A stretch of DNA of 64,000 bases from Mucilaginibacter cryoferens (GCF_014205845.1 NZ_JACHCR010000030.1:19600-83599); one strand, 5' to 3'. Shown: positions 7,978 through 18,516, counted from the first letter of the stretch. The notes: generated from the sequence alone by a model not told the origin. Made by a program: numbers and translations.

Positions 7978-9285
7978 ATGACTAACGCATTTGTGATAAA
8001 CGGCGGGAAACCGCTAAAAGGCGAAATAACCCCCCAAGGGGCCAAAAACGAAGCTTTACAGGTAATATCTGCGGTACTGCTTACCGAAGAAAAAGTTACC
8101 ATCAGCAATATACCAGATATTAAGGATGTTAACAAACTCATTGAGCTACTGGGCGATATGGGCGTTATCACCGAAAAGATAGAAGAATCTACCTACACCT
8201 TTATAGCCAAAAATATCGATCAGGATTTTTTCCAGTCGGAAGCCTTTAAAACCAAAGGTGGCGGCTTACGGGGTTCTATTATGATAGTAGGTCCGTTACT
8301 GGCCCGTTTCGGCAAGGCATCCATCCCAAAGCCAGGTGGCGACAAAATAGGCCGCAGGAGGCTGGATACGCACTTTTTAGGCTTCGAGAAGCTGGGTGCC
8401 CGCTTTGATTATAACCCCGAAGACGGTTTCTTCAATGTAGATGCATCTAACCTACAAGGCACTTATATCCTTTTGGATGAGGCATCTGTAACCGGTACAG
8501 CAAACATTGTGATGACGGCAGTACTGGCCAAAGGTACAACCACCATTTACAATGCCGCCTGCGAGCCATACCTGCAACAGCTTTGCAAAATGCTTAACCG
8601 CATGGGGGCCAACATTACCGGCATTGGCTCCAACCTGTTAACCATTGAAGGCGTAACCAAACTTGGCGGTACAGAGCACCGCTTACTGCCAGATATGATC
8701 GAAATTGGCTCGTTCATTGGCTTAGCTGCCATGACGGGTTCTGAAATCACTATTAAAGATGTAAAATACAAGGAGTTGGGCATGATCCCCGATGTATTTA
8801 AACGCCTGGGTATCAAGCTGGAACTTCGCGGCGATGATATCTATATCCCCGCACAGGATCATTACGAGATAGAAACCTTTATCGATGGCTCTATCATGAC
8901 CATTGCCGATGCTCCATGGCCGGGCTTCACTCCCGATCTGTTAAGCATCGTATTGGTAGTAGCTATCCAGGCCAAAGGCTCGGTACTTATCCATCAAAAA
9001 ATGTTTGAGAGTCGTTTATTCTTCGTGGATAAACTTTTGGATATGGGTGCCCAGATCATCCTTTGCGACCCACACCGTGCTACCGTTATCGGCTTAGATA
9101 AACAGGTACAACTGCGCGGCATCAGCATGACATCGCCGGATATCCGTGCCGGAGTTTCCCTGCTGATAGCAGCGCTATCGGCACAGGGCCAATCAACCAT
9201 TTACAATATTGAGCAAATTGAACGTGGCTATCAGCATATTGATACCCGTTTAAAAGCCTTAGGAGCTGATATAACCCGTATATAA
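7978..9285 (+). CDS. murA: UDP-N-acetylglucosamine 1-carboxyvinyltransferase
   Basis: MurA transfers enolpyruvate from PEP to UDP-GlcNAc, the first committed step of peptidoglycan synthesis in the cytosol. The 435-residue protein has the K23-N24 pair of the substrate site (GAKNE) and the two inside-out alpha/beta domains of EPT enzymes. The active-site loop reads PGGDKIGRRRLD, with Asp122 where E. coli has Cys115. This Asp form is known from mycobacteria, chlamydiae and Bacteroidota and is not alkylated by fosfomycin. Start fits the family. Confidence 0.97.
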   Translation: MTNAFVINGGKPLKGEITPQGAKNEALQVISAVLLTEEKVTISNIPDIKDVNKLIELLGDMGVITEKIEESTYTFIAKNIDQDFFQSEAFKTKGGGLRGSIMIVGPLLARFGKASIPKPGGDKIGRRRLDTHFLGFEKLGARFDYNPEDGFFNVDASNLQGTYILLDEASVTGTANIVMTAVLAKGTTTIYNAACEPYLQQLCKMLNRMGANITGIGSNLLTIEGVTKLGGTEHRLLPDMIEIGSFIGLAAMTGSEITIKDVKYKELGMIPDVFKRLGIKLELRGDDIYIPAQDHYEIETFIDGSIMTIADAPWPGFTPDLLSIVLVVAIQAKGSVLIHQKMFESRLFFVDKLLDMGAQIILCDPHRATVIGLDKQVQLRGISMTSPDIRAGVSLLIAALSAQGQSTIYNIEQIERGYQHIDTRLKALGADITRI

Positions 9286-9465
9286 GGTAGAAAAGCTGAA
9301 AGGTTAAAGGCGAAAGGTTTCTATGCTTCAAATGCATGTACCTTTTACCTTTAACCCTTCGCCTTTAACTTTTTACCTCTTTTTGCTTTTTACCTCTAAA
9401 GAATTATCTTTACCCCTCAGCATTGAGCCTTACGCTTTTTGCTTTCAGCTTTAAGCTCCCAAAAC
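9286..9465. repeat. Intergenic purine/pyrimidine inverted repeat
   Basis: A GAAAGGTTAAAGGCGAAAGG block (about 9298-9317) faces pyrimidine-rich inverse copies (CCTTTTACCTTTAACCCTTC, then GCCTTTAAC) at about 9341-9370. The two can fold into a long hairpin that may end the murA transcript. No gene. Confidence 0.55.
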
Positions 9466-11031
9466 ATGCCTTACAAAAACCGGAAGTCGACATACGTTTA
9501 TTTCATACTGATTTTTGTATTTATAAAAGTGGTTTTAAACCTCTTCGCTATAGGGCATTTTGGCTTTCACCGGGATGAGTTTTTGCACCTGGTACTGGCC
9601 GATCATATGGCCTGGGGCTATAAGGAAGTGCCCCCGTTTATTGCACTGTTGGCAAAACTATCTATTACGCTATTTGGTAATTCGGTATTTGCGGCGCGCA
9701 TTTTTCCTACCATTTTTGCTGGCTTAATTATCTGGTTCACAGGCCGTATTGTGGTGGAGTTTGGCGGGCGCAGGTTTGCCATTACACTTGCCTGTTTAGC
9801 GTTAATCTTTTCACCTGCCTTTGCAGCCAGCGACTACCTTTTTCAACCCGTGGTATTCGATCAGTTTTGGTGGGTTTTAACTGTTTGGCTGTTTATCAAA
9901 TACCTTAATACCACCGATGTAAGGTATTTATACTGGCTGGGCATGGCCGTAGGTCTTGGTATGCTTACCAAGTATACCATGCTATTTTTCACCATTGCGC
10001 TTATTGTTGGCGTACTTATCAGCAAGCAACGTAAATTACTGTTTAACTGGCATATATTGGGCGCTATGGCCCTGGCTATGCTTATTTTTTTACCAAACTT
10101 TATTTGGCAGGCCACGCATCATTTTCCGGTTATTACCCACATGAAAGCCCTGCGTAAAGAACAGCTGGACTACATAACTCCAGGCGATTTTATTAAGCAA
10201 CAACTTACTGTTCATGGCATTGCTTTATTTGTTTGGCTCACGGGGTTCGTATTTTTGATCTTCTCTTTCAGGCTACGCAACTTCCAGTTTCTGGCAATTG
10301 CCTATGTGCTGATATTCATCTTCTTATTAGAGATGGACGGCAAAAACTACTACCTGTTTGGGGCCTACCCGATGCTTTTCGCGGCTGGCGGCTTTGGGTT
10401 CGAGCGATGGTTAAAAACAAGTGGCTTAGTTTTACGTACTTTAACTATCACTTCTTTTACCCTGCCAAACATGCTTTTACTGCCCATGGTATTGCCCATT
10501 TTGCCGTTAGAACAAACGTTGGGCTTTTTTAGGTTTGCAGGTAAAAACATCCCTGCTGCAAAGTTTATTATAACATGGGAAGATCATAAACTACACCCTA
10601 CCACCCAAGACTATGCCGACATGTTTGGCTGGGACGAGATGGCTCAAAAAGTTGGTACTGCATACAACAGCCTTACCCCCGAACAACAAAAACAAACCAT
10701 GGTATACGCCGATAATTACGGCGAAGCCGGTGCACTACATCACTACAGCAAACAGTTTAACTACCCGGATGTAGTATCCCTCAACAGCAGTTTTACGCTA
10801 TGGGCACCAGATACACTTGGCTGCAAATACATGATATACGTAGACGATAACGGCGGCGAAAATATCCGCGAATTTGTTGCCGGCAATATGATAGGTTCGT
10901 ACAAAAAGATAGGCGAAGTTGAATACTACCTTGCCCGCGAAAAGGGCACCGGCATCTATCTACTTACCGATATCAAATTCCCGTTAAAAGAGAGGTATAG
11001 AAAAGAGCTGATCAGGAAGAGGCAAGAGTAG
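9466..11031 (+). CDS. Glycosyltransferase family 39-like membrane protein
   Basis: A polytopic inner-membrane protein of 521 residues with about ten to twelve helices. It fits the PMT/ArnT-like GT-C fold: the first loop after helix 1 has the acidic HRDE motif (GFHRDEFLHL) expected for the metal/dolichyl-type donor site, and YLF, DQFWW and KYTM elements follow in order. Such enzymes move a sugar from a polyprenyl-phosphate carrier to lipid or protein outside the membrane. The acceptor is unknown. A TTG at 9439 would add nine residues, but the ATG here is the better start. Confidence 0.85.
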   Translation: MPYKNRKSTYVYFILIFVFIKVVLNLFAIGHFGFHRDEFLHLVLADHMAWGYKEVPPFIALLAKLSITLFGNSVFAARIFPTIFAGLIIWFTGRIVVEFGGRRFAITLACLALIFSPAFAASDYLFQPVVFDQFWWVLTVWLFIKYLNTTDVRYLYWLGMAVGLGMLTKYTMLFFTIALIVGVLISKQRKLLFNWHILGAMALAMLIFLPNFIWQATHHFPVITHMKALRKEQLDYITPGDFIKQQLTVHGIALFVWLTGFVFLIFSFRLRNFQFLAIAYVLIFIFLLEMDGKNYYLFGAYPMLFAAGGFGFERWLKTSGLVLRTLTITSFTLPNMLLLPMVLPILPLEQTLGFFRFAGKNIPAAKFIITWEDHKLHPTTQDYADMFGWDEMAQKVGTAYNSLTPEQQKQTMVYADNYGEAGALHHYSKQFNYPDVVSLNSSFTLWAPDTLGCKYMIYVDDNGGENIREFVAGNMIGSYKKIGEVEYYLAREKGTGIYLLTDIKFPLKERYRKELIRKRQE

Positions 11032-11141
11032 GAAGCCCCGCTGGAGGGGTGGCTTAAAAAAAGGACCGCGTAAAGCTAAAAAGGTGCCATGCCCAAGCAC
11101 AACACCTTCTGTCTTTTATCCAAAAATCTTTATTCCGAGGT

Positions 11142-12503
11142 CTAAGCCGAAATAGCATTTATAATATCGTACTGCGTAATGATCTCGATCTTCCCGGTTT
11201 CATCCTCAACTAATACGGCTATATTTTCTTTATTGATCATTCCCGAGATCCTGTCGATAGAAGTATTCAGATCAACAAACGGAAACGGTGCTGTTGTAAT
11301 ATTTTTAACTGCCTGCGATTTAATAGACGGGTTCTCTAACAATGAGTTTAGGATATCACTTTCGGTGATCTTACCTATTACCATTCCTTTTTGAGTAACA
11401 GGAATTTGCGAAATATTAAGCGATTTAATGGTGTTGATAGCTTCCAGTACCGATTTTTCGCAGTCGATGGTGACAATTTCCTGCACATCTTTTTTGCTGA
11501 TGATATCGCGGGCAGTAAGCTTTCCATCTTTCAGGAAACCACGGTCGCGAAGCCAGTCGTCATTGTACATTTTGCCCAGGTAGCGGGTACCATGGTCGGG
11601 GAAGATGATCACAACCACATCACCTTCTTTAAACATGTCTTTCATTTGTACCACACCGGCCACGGCAGACCCTGTGGAGTTACCGGCAAAAATGCCTTCC
11701 TTGCGGGCAACCTCACGGGTCATCAAAGCAGCGTCTTTATCCGTTACCTTTTCAAAGTGATCTATCAGGCTAAAATCAACATTTTGAGGTAAAAAATCTT
11801 CGCCGATACCTTCGGTGATGTATGGATAGATCTCGTTCTTATCAAAGTCGCCGGTCTCTTTGTATTTTTTAAATACCGAGCCGTAAGTATCAATACCCAA
11901 TACTTTGATATTGGGGTTCATTTCTTTTAAATAACGTGCCGTACCAGATATGGTACCGCCTGTGCCCACTCCTGCTACCAGGTGTGTAACCTTGCCTTCG
12001 GTTTGTTCCCATATTTCGGGACCGGTTTGCTCATAATGCGCCTGCGAATTACTTAAATTATCGTACTGGTTAGGCTTCCATGAATTGGGGACTTCGCGCT
12101 CCAGGCGCGATGATACGGAGTAATAAGAACGAGGATCTTCGGGCTCAACATTGGTAGGGCAAACAATAACCTCGGCACCAAAGGCACGTAAAGCGTCAAA
12201 TTTTTCTTTTGATTGCTTATCGGTACTGGTAAAAATACATTTGTAACCTTTTATTACCGCCGCAATGGCCAGGCCCATGCCTGTATTACCCGATGTACCT
12301 TCAATAATGGTACCGCCGGGTTTAAGCTTACCGCTTTTTTCGGCATCTTCAATCATTTTAAGGGCCATACGATCCTTTATCGAGTTACCTGGATTGGTGG
12401 TTTCAATTTTGGCCAAAACCGTTGCCGGAATATCCTTCGTTACCTTATTTAACTTAACCAGGGGTGTGTGACCAATGGTTTCTAATATGTTATTATACCA
12501 CAT
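11142..12503 (-). CDS. Cystathionine beta-synthase-type PLP enzyme with CBS pair
   Basis: Residues 1-330 are a fold-type II PLP enzyme: K43 in NSIKDR binds PLP, and the GTSGNTG loop (69-75) and GVGTGGT phosphate loop are intact. Residues 345-453 hold two CBS domains. The domain order matches cystathionine beta-synthase (serine plus homocysteine to cystathionine) rather than bare cysteine synthases, which lack the CBS pair. The CBS module probably senses an adenosyl ligand such as SAM or AMP. No other sulfur gene is adjacent. It is divergent from the alpha-2-macroglobulin gene. Confidence 0.9.
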   Translation of the reverse strand: MWYNNILETIGHTPLVKLNKVTKDIPATVLAKIETTNPGNSIKDRMALKMIEDAEKSGKLKPGGTIIEGTSGNTGMGLAIAAVIKGYKCIFTSTDKQSKEKFDALRAFGAEVIVCPTNVEPEDPRSYYSVSSRLEREVPNSWKPNQYDNLSNSQAHYEQTGPEIWEQTEGKVTHLVAGVGTGGTISGTARYLKEMNPNIKVLGIDTYGSVFKKYKETGDFDKNEIYPYITEGIGEDFLPQNVDFSLIDHFEKVTDKDAALMTREVARKEGIFAGNSTGSAVAGVVQMKDMFKEGDVVVIIFPDHGTRYLGKMYNDDWLRDRGFLKDGKLTARDIISKKDVQEIVTIDCEKSVLEAINTIKSLNISQIPVTQKGMVIGKITESDILNSLLENPSIKSQAVKNITTAPFPFVDLNTSIDRISGMINKENIAVLVEDETGKIEIITQYDIINAISA

Positions 12504-12672
12504 AAATTAAAAATCTACTAATCCGGTGTACTAAGCGGGATTATGGCTCAAAAATAGTTTTTATAAACTGATATTTCTTTATGGAAAAGTAAATAGATGT
12601 GCATCTTATAAAAGTACAGGCACAACTACTATATTTAAACATGGGGCCGCAACCCAAAAATCTACCTTAAGC

Positions 12673-15600
12673 ATGATATTATTATACAAAAAAACATTAT
12701 TGGCGGGGTTACTTTTAGTTATTGGCTTAAGTGCTGTTTTTGCACAAAAACCACTTACACTTAGTAAAGAACAAAGCCAATACACCTATATTTATAAATT
12801 AACAACTGCCAATATACTTAACTTTTATAAGCACCCCGACGATAAACTTAACGAAAATATACTCCACCACCCTGTTGATTCCTTCAAAACCTCATCCTAT
12901 TGGGAAAATATATTACCGACAGGAAATTACCTGAAAGTATCTGCCGAAAAAAACAGGTTGGTATATTCCTTTTTAGAGAACCACTCCGCAGTTATTAAAA
13001 TACTGCATAACAATTACGATCAGCGTTTTGTACTGGTAGACAAACAAGGCAATAATATTACCGATGCTGTTGTTAGCTTTAACGGCAAAGCTGTAAAATA
13101 TGATGACAAAAGCGCCACATGGCATACAAAAAGCAATAAAAAAGAAAATATTGTACAGGCAGATTTTGGGGGTGTTGCCAATTTCTTTATTGTGAAACAA
13201 GAGGTTTATGACCGGGATGACGACAAAGACCATAGCTGGTTAAGCTCTTTATGGTCGACAATAAAAAAGATATTCAAAAAAGACGAGAGCAAAAGATACA
13301 ACTATAAGCAAAAACCTAAACCTTATAGCGGTTTTATAGTGTTTAACAAGCCAAAATATAAACCCAATGATACCGTAAAGTTTAAGGCCTTTATTTTGAA
13401 CAACAAAACAAAACTGCCCATAACCCAAAAAAAGCTTACTGTTAAACTAATTCGCAATTACGATGACGAAGGGGTAACCATAGGAGCCGTTAACAGTTAT
13501 CGTAATGGCGGCTTTGAATTTAGCTTTGCCCTGGGCGACACCCTTGAGCTGGATAAAACATACAACATCGCTTTAATAGACCCCGATACGAAGAAAAATA
13601 CGGATAAGAAAAATGGAGGCTACAGCCTTTACAATGCCCCCGAAATAATGCTTTACAGCAGCTTCCAGTACGAGGAATATGAGCTAAAATCTACCATTTT
13701 TAATATGCGCGTTGATAAAAAGGAACAATGGCGTGGCAGTACCCTCCCTGTGTACTTAAAAGCGACTGATGAAAATGACCTCCCAATACCCGATGGACGT
13801 GTAAAACTTACAGTAACAGCAACCAATATCAGCTTTTACAAACAAAAGCATGTTTTTGTACCTAATATTTTGTGGGAGCATAATTTAACACTCGATCCAG
13901 TTGGCGAGACTAAAGTACTTATCCCCGACTCTATTTTCCCCAAAGCCAACATCAATTACAGGATTGAGGCAACATTTTTAAACTCAAATAATGAAGAACG
14001 TACCCGGAATGAATATATAAAGTTCAATGATGATCGGTTTAATATCGTCACTAACCTAAACAACGACACGTTAAATGCAAATTACCAGGAATACGGAAAG
14101 GAGATAAAAGGGGCAGCAATCATTAGTGCCTTAAATGCTGATGACGACACCATATCTAAGTTAAAGGTTAACCTCCCTTCAAAAATACTTATTAATCCAA
14201 ACGCAGTAAAGTATAACATTGAAACCGACAGCACCGATACAGAACTTGAATTAAAAGATTTTGAAGGTGATCTATCTATAAACGGTGAACGAAATGCCGA
14301 CTCTTTATTTGTAAAGGTAAACAACCCGCGAAACCTTCATTTTTGGTACTCAGTATTTGCAGGTAACCAATTAATTGATGTAGGTGAGGCTAATAAACTA
14401 TTCTATAAAAAAGCCTATGGCCAACAAAAAATGGTCACATTTTGGATAAATTATATTTGGGGTGGGGTAGCTAAAATAGCACAAGTCTCTCTCCTATATC
14501 GTAAAGATCAGCTTACCATTAATGTAAAACAACCGGTATCTGTTTATCCCGGGCAGCGTGTACAAACCGATATTGTAGTTACTAACGCTGCCGGCAAACC
14601 TGTAAATAACGTTGATTTAACCGCGTGGGCACTTACCAAAAAGTTTGAAAACTACCGGGCACCATCGTTACCTTATACCGGTTACAATTATAGTTATCGT
14701 AAAACCAAAAAAAGTTATGAAACCGATAAAACAGATGCCGGCAACAGCCTAAAACTTAACCGGAAACGCTGGAGTAAAGAAATGGGACTTGATAGTATTG
14801 AATACTACAAGTTTACCAACCCCGCCAAAATTTATACTATTGAAGAACCAGGTATAGATACCATTACCCAGATAGCCCCTTTTGTTGTTAAGGACGGCGA
14901 AATTGAACCGGTGCATATACTGTATATCGACGAAAAGCCTGTTTACTTTAGCCAGGCCCAGCAAATGCAGCGCTACAGTTTCGCGGTTAAACCCGGTCGC
15001 CATACGCTAAGATTCAGAACTGCTCACCAAAGTATTAAACTTGATAGTGTTTTTGTTGAACGATCAAAAAAGTTGATATTAAGTATAAATGCTGATGCTT
15101 ATCCGGGTAAAAAGGTAGCAGATACCTTAGATAAATATGAGGCCGACCTGATCAATAATTATCTCATCACCATAATTGATAATTTTGATATTAACCAGGC
15201 CATCATCAAACAAAATGATCGTTTGTTTTATATAAATCCGGTACCGCGCAATGGCAGCCATATACTTACAGGGCCGTTGGCCGATAATAACACCATGCTT
15301 TACGTTAAGGGCGAAATACCAAAACAATTTGTTGCCGAACCAAACTACAGCTACCTTTTTGAGCCTGGCTTGCTGAAGCAAAAAAGCATAGCTGCAAAGT
15401 ACCCGTTTAATACTAAAATATCGGTTTCAAGAGGTATCAGCGATTATACGCAATATGTATTAACCCAACATGCTGCCGATAGCCTATGGCAAAACTATCT
15501 CGATAACCGAAGTAACACCACCCAGCTTTTTAACAATGATAAAACCTTAAGCGATGAAACAGGGAGGCTAAAATTTGAACGGGAGATATTGAAAGATGAA

Positions 15601-18516
15601 AAACCCGCATTGCTTAAAAACATCATCATATATAAATATAACGAGCCCGATTTTATACGGATATTCCCCGGCAATAGCACAGATCTGGGATACCTTGATA
15701 AAGGAAAATACAGAATGCTATTTTTATTACAAGGCGATAGATACGATGTTGTCGAAAACATTAACATAAAGCCAAACGGCCTTAATTACTATAAGTTTCA
15801 TATTATCCCCACTCACCAGCGCGATTCGGTAAGTATCAAAATTAGCGATGTAATTAACAACAGGTCTGGCAGATACAATTATAAAGACATCTCCATAGAA
15901 AACGACGCGCTAAAAATAAAAGAAGCCTTTAACGAAAAATATACCCAACCTAACGATTTTACAGGCATCATGACCGGAAGGGTATTCGACAAGGGAGAAA
16001 AATCACCTTTGGTTGGTGTCAGCATTCGGGTAAAAGGCACAACCAAAGGTGCCGTAACTGATATAAATGGCAGCTTTACTATTAAAGTTCCACCTTTTGG
16101 TAAGCTATTATTCAATTACATTGGTTTCGAAAGCAAAGAAGTTAGCATAAAGCCGGGCACAGCCATTAAAGTTACACTCAATCTCAGCAGCAAGCAGCTT
16201 CAAGATGTGGTTGTAATTGGCTATGGCATACAAAGAAAACAAAGCTTAACAGGCTCAGTATCCGTAGTAACCAGTTTAAACGGCATGGTTGCCGGTTTAC
16301 AGGTAATTGATGATTACGGAGATCAGGCCAATTTAAAAGGTATCCAAATTAGAGGAATATCAACACTGCCAGGCCAAACCCCGCTCTATATTGTTGATGG
16401 TAACGTTGTTGAAAGTTTAACAGGTATAAATGCAGCAAATATTGGCGATATCAATATATTAAAATCATCTGCAGCCGTGGCCCTGTATGGAGCAAGAGCG
16501 GCTAACGGTGTGGTGATCATTAATACCAAAAAGAACACAGACCAACCGCAAACATCACAATTAAACCCAGGCGACGGGGAAGAAATTCTTCGTAGAAATT
16601 TTTCGGATTATGCTTACTGGTGGCCTAAATTAACAACCGATGCGGAAGGCAAGGCAAGCTTTACCACTATATTTCCGGATGATATTACCAACTGGCGCAC
16701 ATTTATAATGGCCATCAACGGCGAGCGGCAAACCGGATACAAAGAAGGTCAGATAAAATCTTTTAAACCCATTAGCGCTAATTTTATTGCTCCTCAGTTT
16801 GCGGTTGCGGGCGACGAAATGAAACTTATAGGCAAAGTAGTGAACTACAATACCGATGCTGTTAACCTTACGCGCACTTTTACTTTTAATGGCAAACCGG
16901 TAAAACAGAATACCATCACCGTTACCAATTCTAAAATAGATACCTTAAGTATTACCGCCGGTGCTACCGATAGCCTCAGTTTTGAATACACCATTAAACG
17001 CGACAATGGCTATTTTGATGGTGAGCGGCGAAAAATACCAGTTATAAAACAAGGGATTGAAGAAACCAAAGGCGTATTTGAAGCCTTAAATAGCGATACT
17101 TCGGTTACCTTTAAATTCGACCCGGCGATGGGACCCGTTACTTTCAGGGCCGAGGCATCCGTTTTGCCAACGCTCATCGAGGAAACAAGTAAACTACGGG
17201 AATATAAGTATCTGTGTAACGAGCAACTGGCATCCAAATTAAAGGGGTTGCTGGCAGAACAACGGATCAAAAAGTTTTTGGGCGAAGATTTTAAATACGG
17301 TAAAAACATCCGGGAGGTAATTAAAAAACTGCAGGAAAACCGCAAAGCCAACGGCACCTGGGGCTGGTGGAAAGATACCGATGAAGAGCTTTGGATAAGC
17401 CTGCATGCAGTTGAAGCCTTGCTTAATGCACAAAAGGAAGGCTACATGATTCAGCTGGACAAACAAAAACTGACCGAATACCTAATTTACCAGTTAGAAA
17501 GCTATAAAGGCGCAGATAAGCTAACCTGCCTGGAACTTTTACATCAACTGGACGCTAAGGTTGATTATCAAAAATACATTGATGTGGTTGAAAAGGAGAA
17601 CAAAACGCTTAAACAAAAAACAGGCATCCGGTTATCAACTTACGATAAATTCCGGATGATACTGGTGAAGCAGGAAACAGGCTTGCCCGTTAGGCTTGAT
17701 AGCTTGTACGCCACAGAACGCCGCACGCTATTTGGAAACTGCTATTGGGGCAACGATAATTATAGCTTCTTCGATAATTCCATCCAGTTAAGCGTAATGG
17801 CTTATCGCATAATTAAGGCCGACGATAAACGCCCTGAACTGTTGCGCAAGATACGTGGCTATTTCCTGGAGCAACGCGAACATGGAGGGTGGCGCAATAC
17901 CTATGAATCTGCTCTGATACTTGAAACCATGCTGCCCGACCTTTTGACTACCGATAAACAGGTAAAAGCACCGGTAATAACCATTAAAGGTGTAACAACA
18001 GAAACTATAAGCAAATTCCCCTACACTGCTACGCTTGCGCCGCAGGATGTCAAAATAAGTAAAACAGGCAGCTTGCCGGTGTATATCACAGGTTCTCAGC
18101 AATTCTGGAATGCAAAGCCAGAAAAGGTAAGTAAGGATTTTACAGTTAACACCTGGTTTGAGAAGGATAACAAGGCTATCGCCAACCTTAAAGGTGGTAT
18201 CCCGGTGTTATTAAAAGCCGAAATTACCGCCAAAGGGGATGCTGATTTTGTGATGATAGAAATCCCAATCCCGGCAGGATGCTCTTACCAAACCAAAGAG
18301 CAATCATGGAGCAACAACGAAGTTCACCGGGAGTATTTTAAAGAGAAAGTAAGCATATTTTGCCGCAAGCTAAAAGAGGGAAAATACACTTTCACTGTAA
18401 ACCTTATACCTCGCTATGATGGTAACTACCACTTAAACCCGGCCAAAGCCGAGATGATGTATTTCCCGGTATTTTATGGCCGGGAAGCAATGAAATCTGT
18501 GGTTATTGGGGAATAG
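12673..18516 (+). CDS. Alpha-2-macroglobulin-like protein with embedded SusC-type plug
   Basis: A 1947-residue exported protein with a signal peptide at 1-25. An MG2-type domain starts near residue 218 (FIVFNKPKYKPNDTVKFKA). A carboxypeptidase-D-like beta-sandwich lies at about 1097-1175 and a TonB-receptor plug segment at about 1178-1290, including the SusC signature VVVIGYGIQRKQSLTG and an ALYGARAANGVVIINTKK end. The macroglobulin core resumes (AYWWPKL near 1314), with a thioester motif CNEQ at 1515-1518 and an alpha-toroid with GTWGWWKDTDEELWISLHAVE near 1559. No 22-strand barrel follows, so it cannot be a transporter. Bacterial macroglobulins trap proteases; the role here is inferred. Related fusions occur in Bacteroidota. 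Confidence 0.85.
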   Translation: MILLYKKTLLAGLLLVIGLSAVFAQKPLTLSKEQSQYTYIYKLTTANILNFYKHPDDKLNENILHHPVDSFKTSSYWENILPTGNYLKVSAEKNRLVYSFLENHSAVIKILHNNYDQRFVLVDKQGNNITDAVVSFNGKAVKYDDKSATWHTKSNKKENIVQADFGGVANFFIVKQEVYDRDDDKDHSWLSSLWSTIKKIFKKDESKRYNYKQKPKPYSGFIVFNKPKYKPNDTVKFKAFILNNKTKLPITQKKLTVKLIRNYDDEGVTIGAVNSYRNGGFEFSFALGDTLELDKTYNIALIDPDTKKNTDKKNGGYSLYNAPEIMLYSSFQYEEYELKSTIFNMRVDKKEQWRGSTLPVYLKATDENDLPIPDGRVKLTVTATNISFYKQKHVFVPNILWEHNLTLDPVGETKVLIPDSIFPKANINYRIEATFLNSNNEERTRNEYIKFNDDRFNIVTNLNNDTLNANYQEYGKEIKGAAIISALNADDDTISKLKVNLPSKILINPNAVKYNIETDSTDTELELKDFEGDLSINGERNADSLFVKVNNPRNLHFWYSVFAGNQLIDVGEANKLFYKKAYGQQKMVTFWINYIWGGVAKIAQVSLLYRKDQLTINVKQPVSVYPGQRVQTDIVVTNAAGKPVNNVDLTAWALTKKFENYRAPSLPYTGYNYSYRKTKKSYETDKTDAGNSLKLNRKRWSKEMGLDSIEYYKFTNPAKIYTIEEPGIDTITQIAPFVVKDGEIEPVHILYIDEKPVYFSQAQQMQRYSFAVKPGRHTLRFRTAHQSIKLDSVFVERSKKLILSINADAYPGKKVADTLDKYEADLINNYLITIIDNFDINQAIIKQNDRLFYINPVPRNGSHILTGPLADNNTMLYVKGEIPKQFVAEPNYSYLFEPGLLKQKSIAAKYPFNTKISVSRGISDYTQYVLTQHAADSLWQNYLDNRSNTTQLFNNDKTLSDETGRLKFEREILKDEKPALLKNIIIYKYNEPDFIRIFPGNSTDLGYLDKGKYRMLFLLQGDRYDVVENINIKPNGLNYYKFHIIPTHQRDSVSIKISDVINNRSGRYNYKDISIENDALKIKEAFNEKYTQPNDFTGIMTGRVFDKGEKSPLVGVSIRVKGTTKGAVTDINGSFTIKVPPFGKLLFNYIGFESKEVSIKPGTAIKVTLNLSSKQLQDVVVIGYGIQRKQSLTGSVSVVTSLNGMVAGLQVIDDYGDQANLKGIQIRGISTLPGQTPLYIVDGNVVESLTGINAANIGDINILKSSAAVALYGARAANGVVIINTKKNTDQPQTSQLNPGDGEEILRRNFSDYAYWWPKLTTDAEGKASFTTIFPDDITNWRTFIMAINGERQTGYKEGQIKSFKPISANFIAPQFAVAGDEMKLIGKVVNYNTDAVNLTRTFTFNGKPVKQNTITVTNSKIDTLSITAGATDSLSFEYTIKRDNGYFDGERRKIPVIKQGIEETKGVFEALNSDTSVTFKFDPAMGPVTFRAEASVLPTLIEETSKLREYKYLCNEQLASKLKGLLAEQRIKKFLGEDFKYGKNIREVIKKLQENRKANGTWGWWKDTDEELWISLHAVEALLNAQKEGYMIQLDKQKLTEYLIYQLESYKGADKLTCLELLHQLDAKVDYQKYIDVVEKENKTLKQKTGIRLSTYDKFRMILVKQETGLPVRLDSLYATERRTLFGNCYWGNDNYSFFDNSIQLSVMAYRIIKADDKRPELLRKIRGYFLEQREHGGWRNTYESALILETMLPDLLTTDKQVKAPVITIKGVTTETISKFPYTATLAPQDVKISKTGSLPVYITGSQQFWNAKPEKVSKDFTVNTWFEKDNKAIANLKGGIPVLLKAEITAKGDADFVMIEIPIPAGCSYQTKEQSWSNNEVHREYFKEKVSIFCRKLKEGKYTFTVNLIPRYDGNYHLNPAKAEMMYFPVFYGREAMKSVVIGE

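Noticed and set aside
9439..9465. TTG start for the GT39-like gene, nine codons upstream
   Set aside because: The extension is repeat-like and the ATG at 9466 begins the usual cytoplasmic N-terminus.
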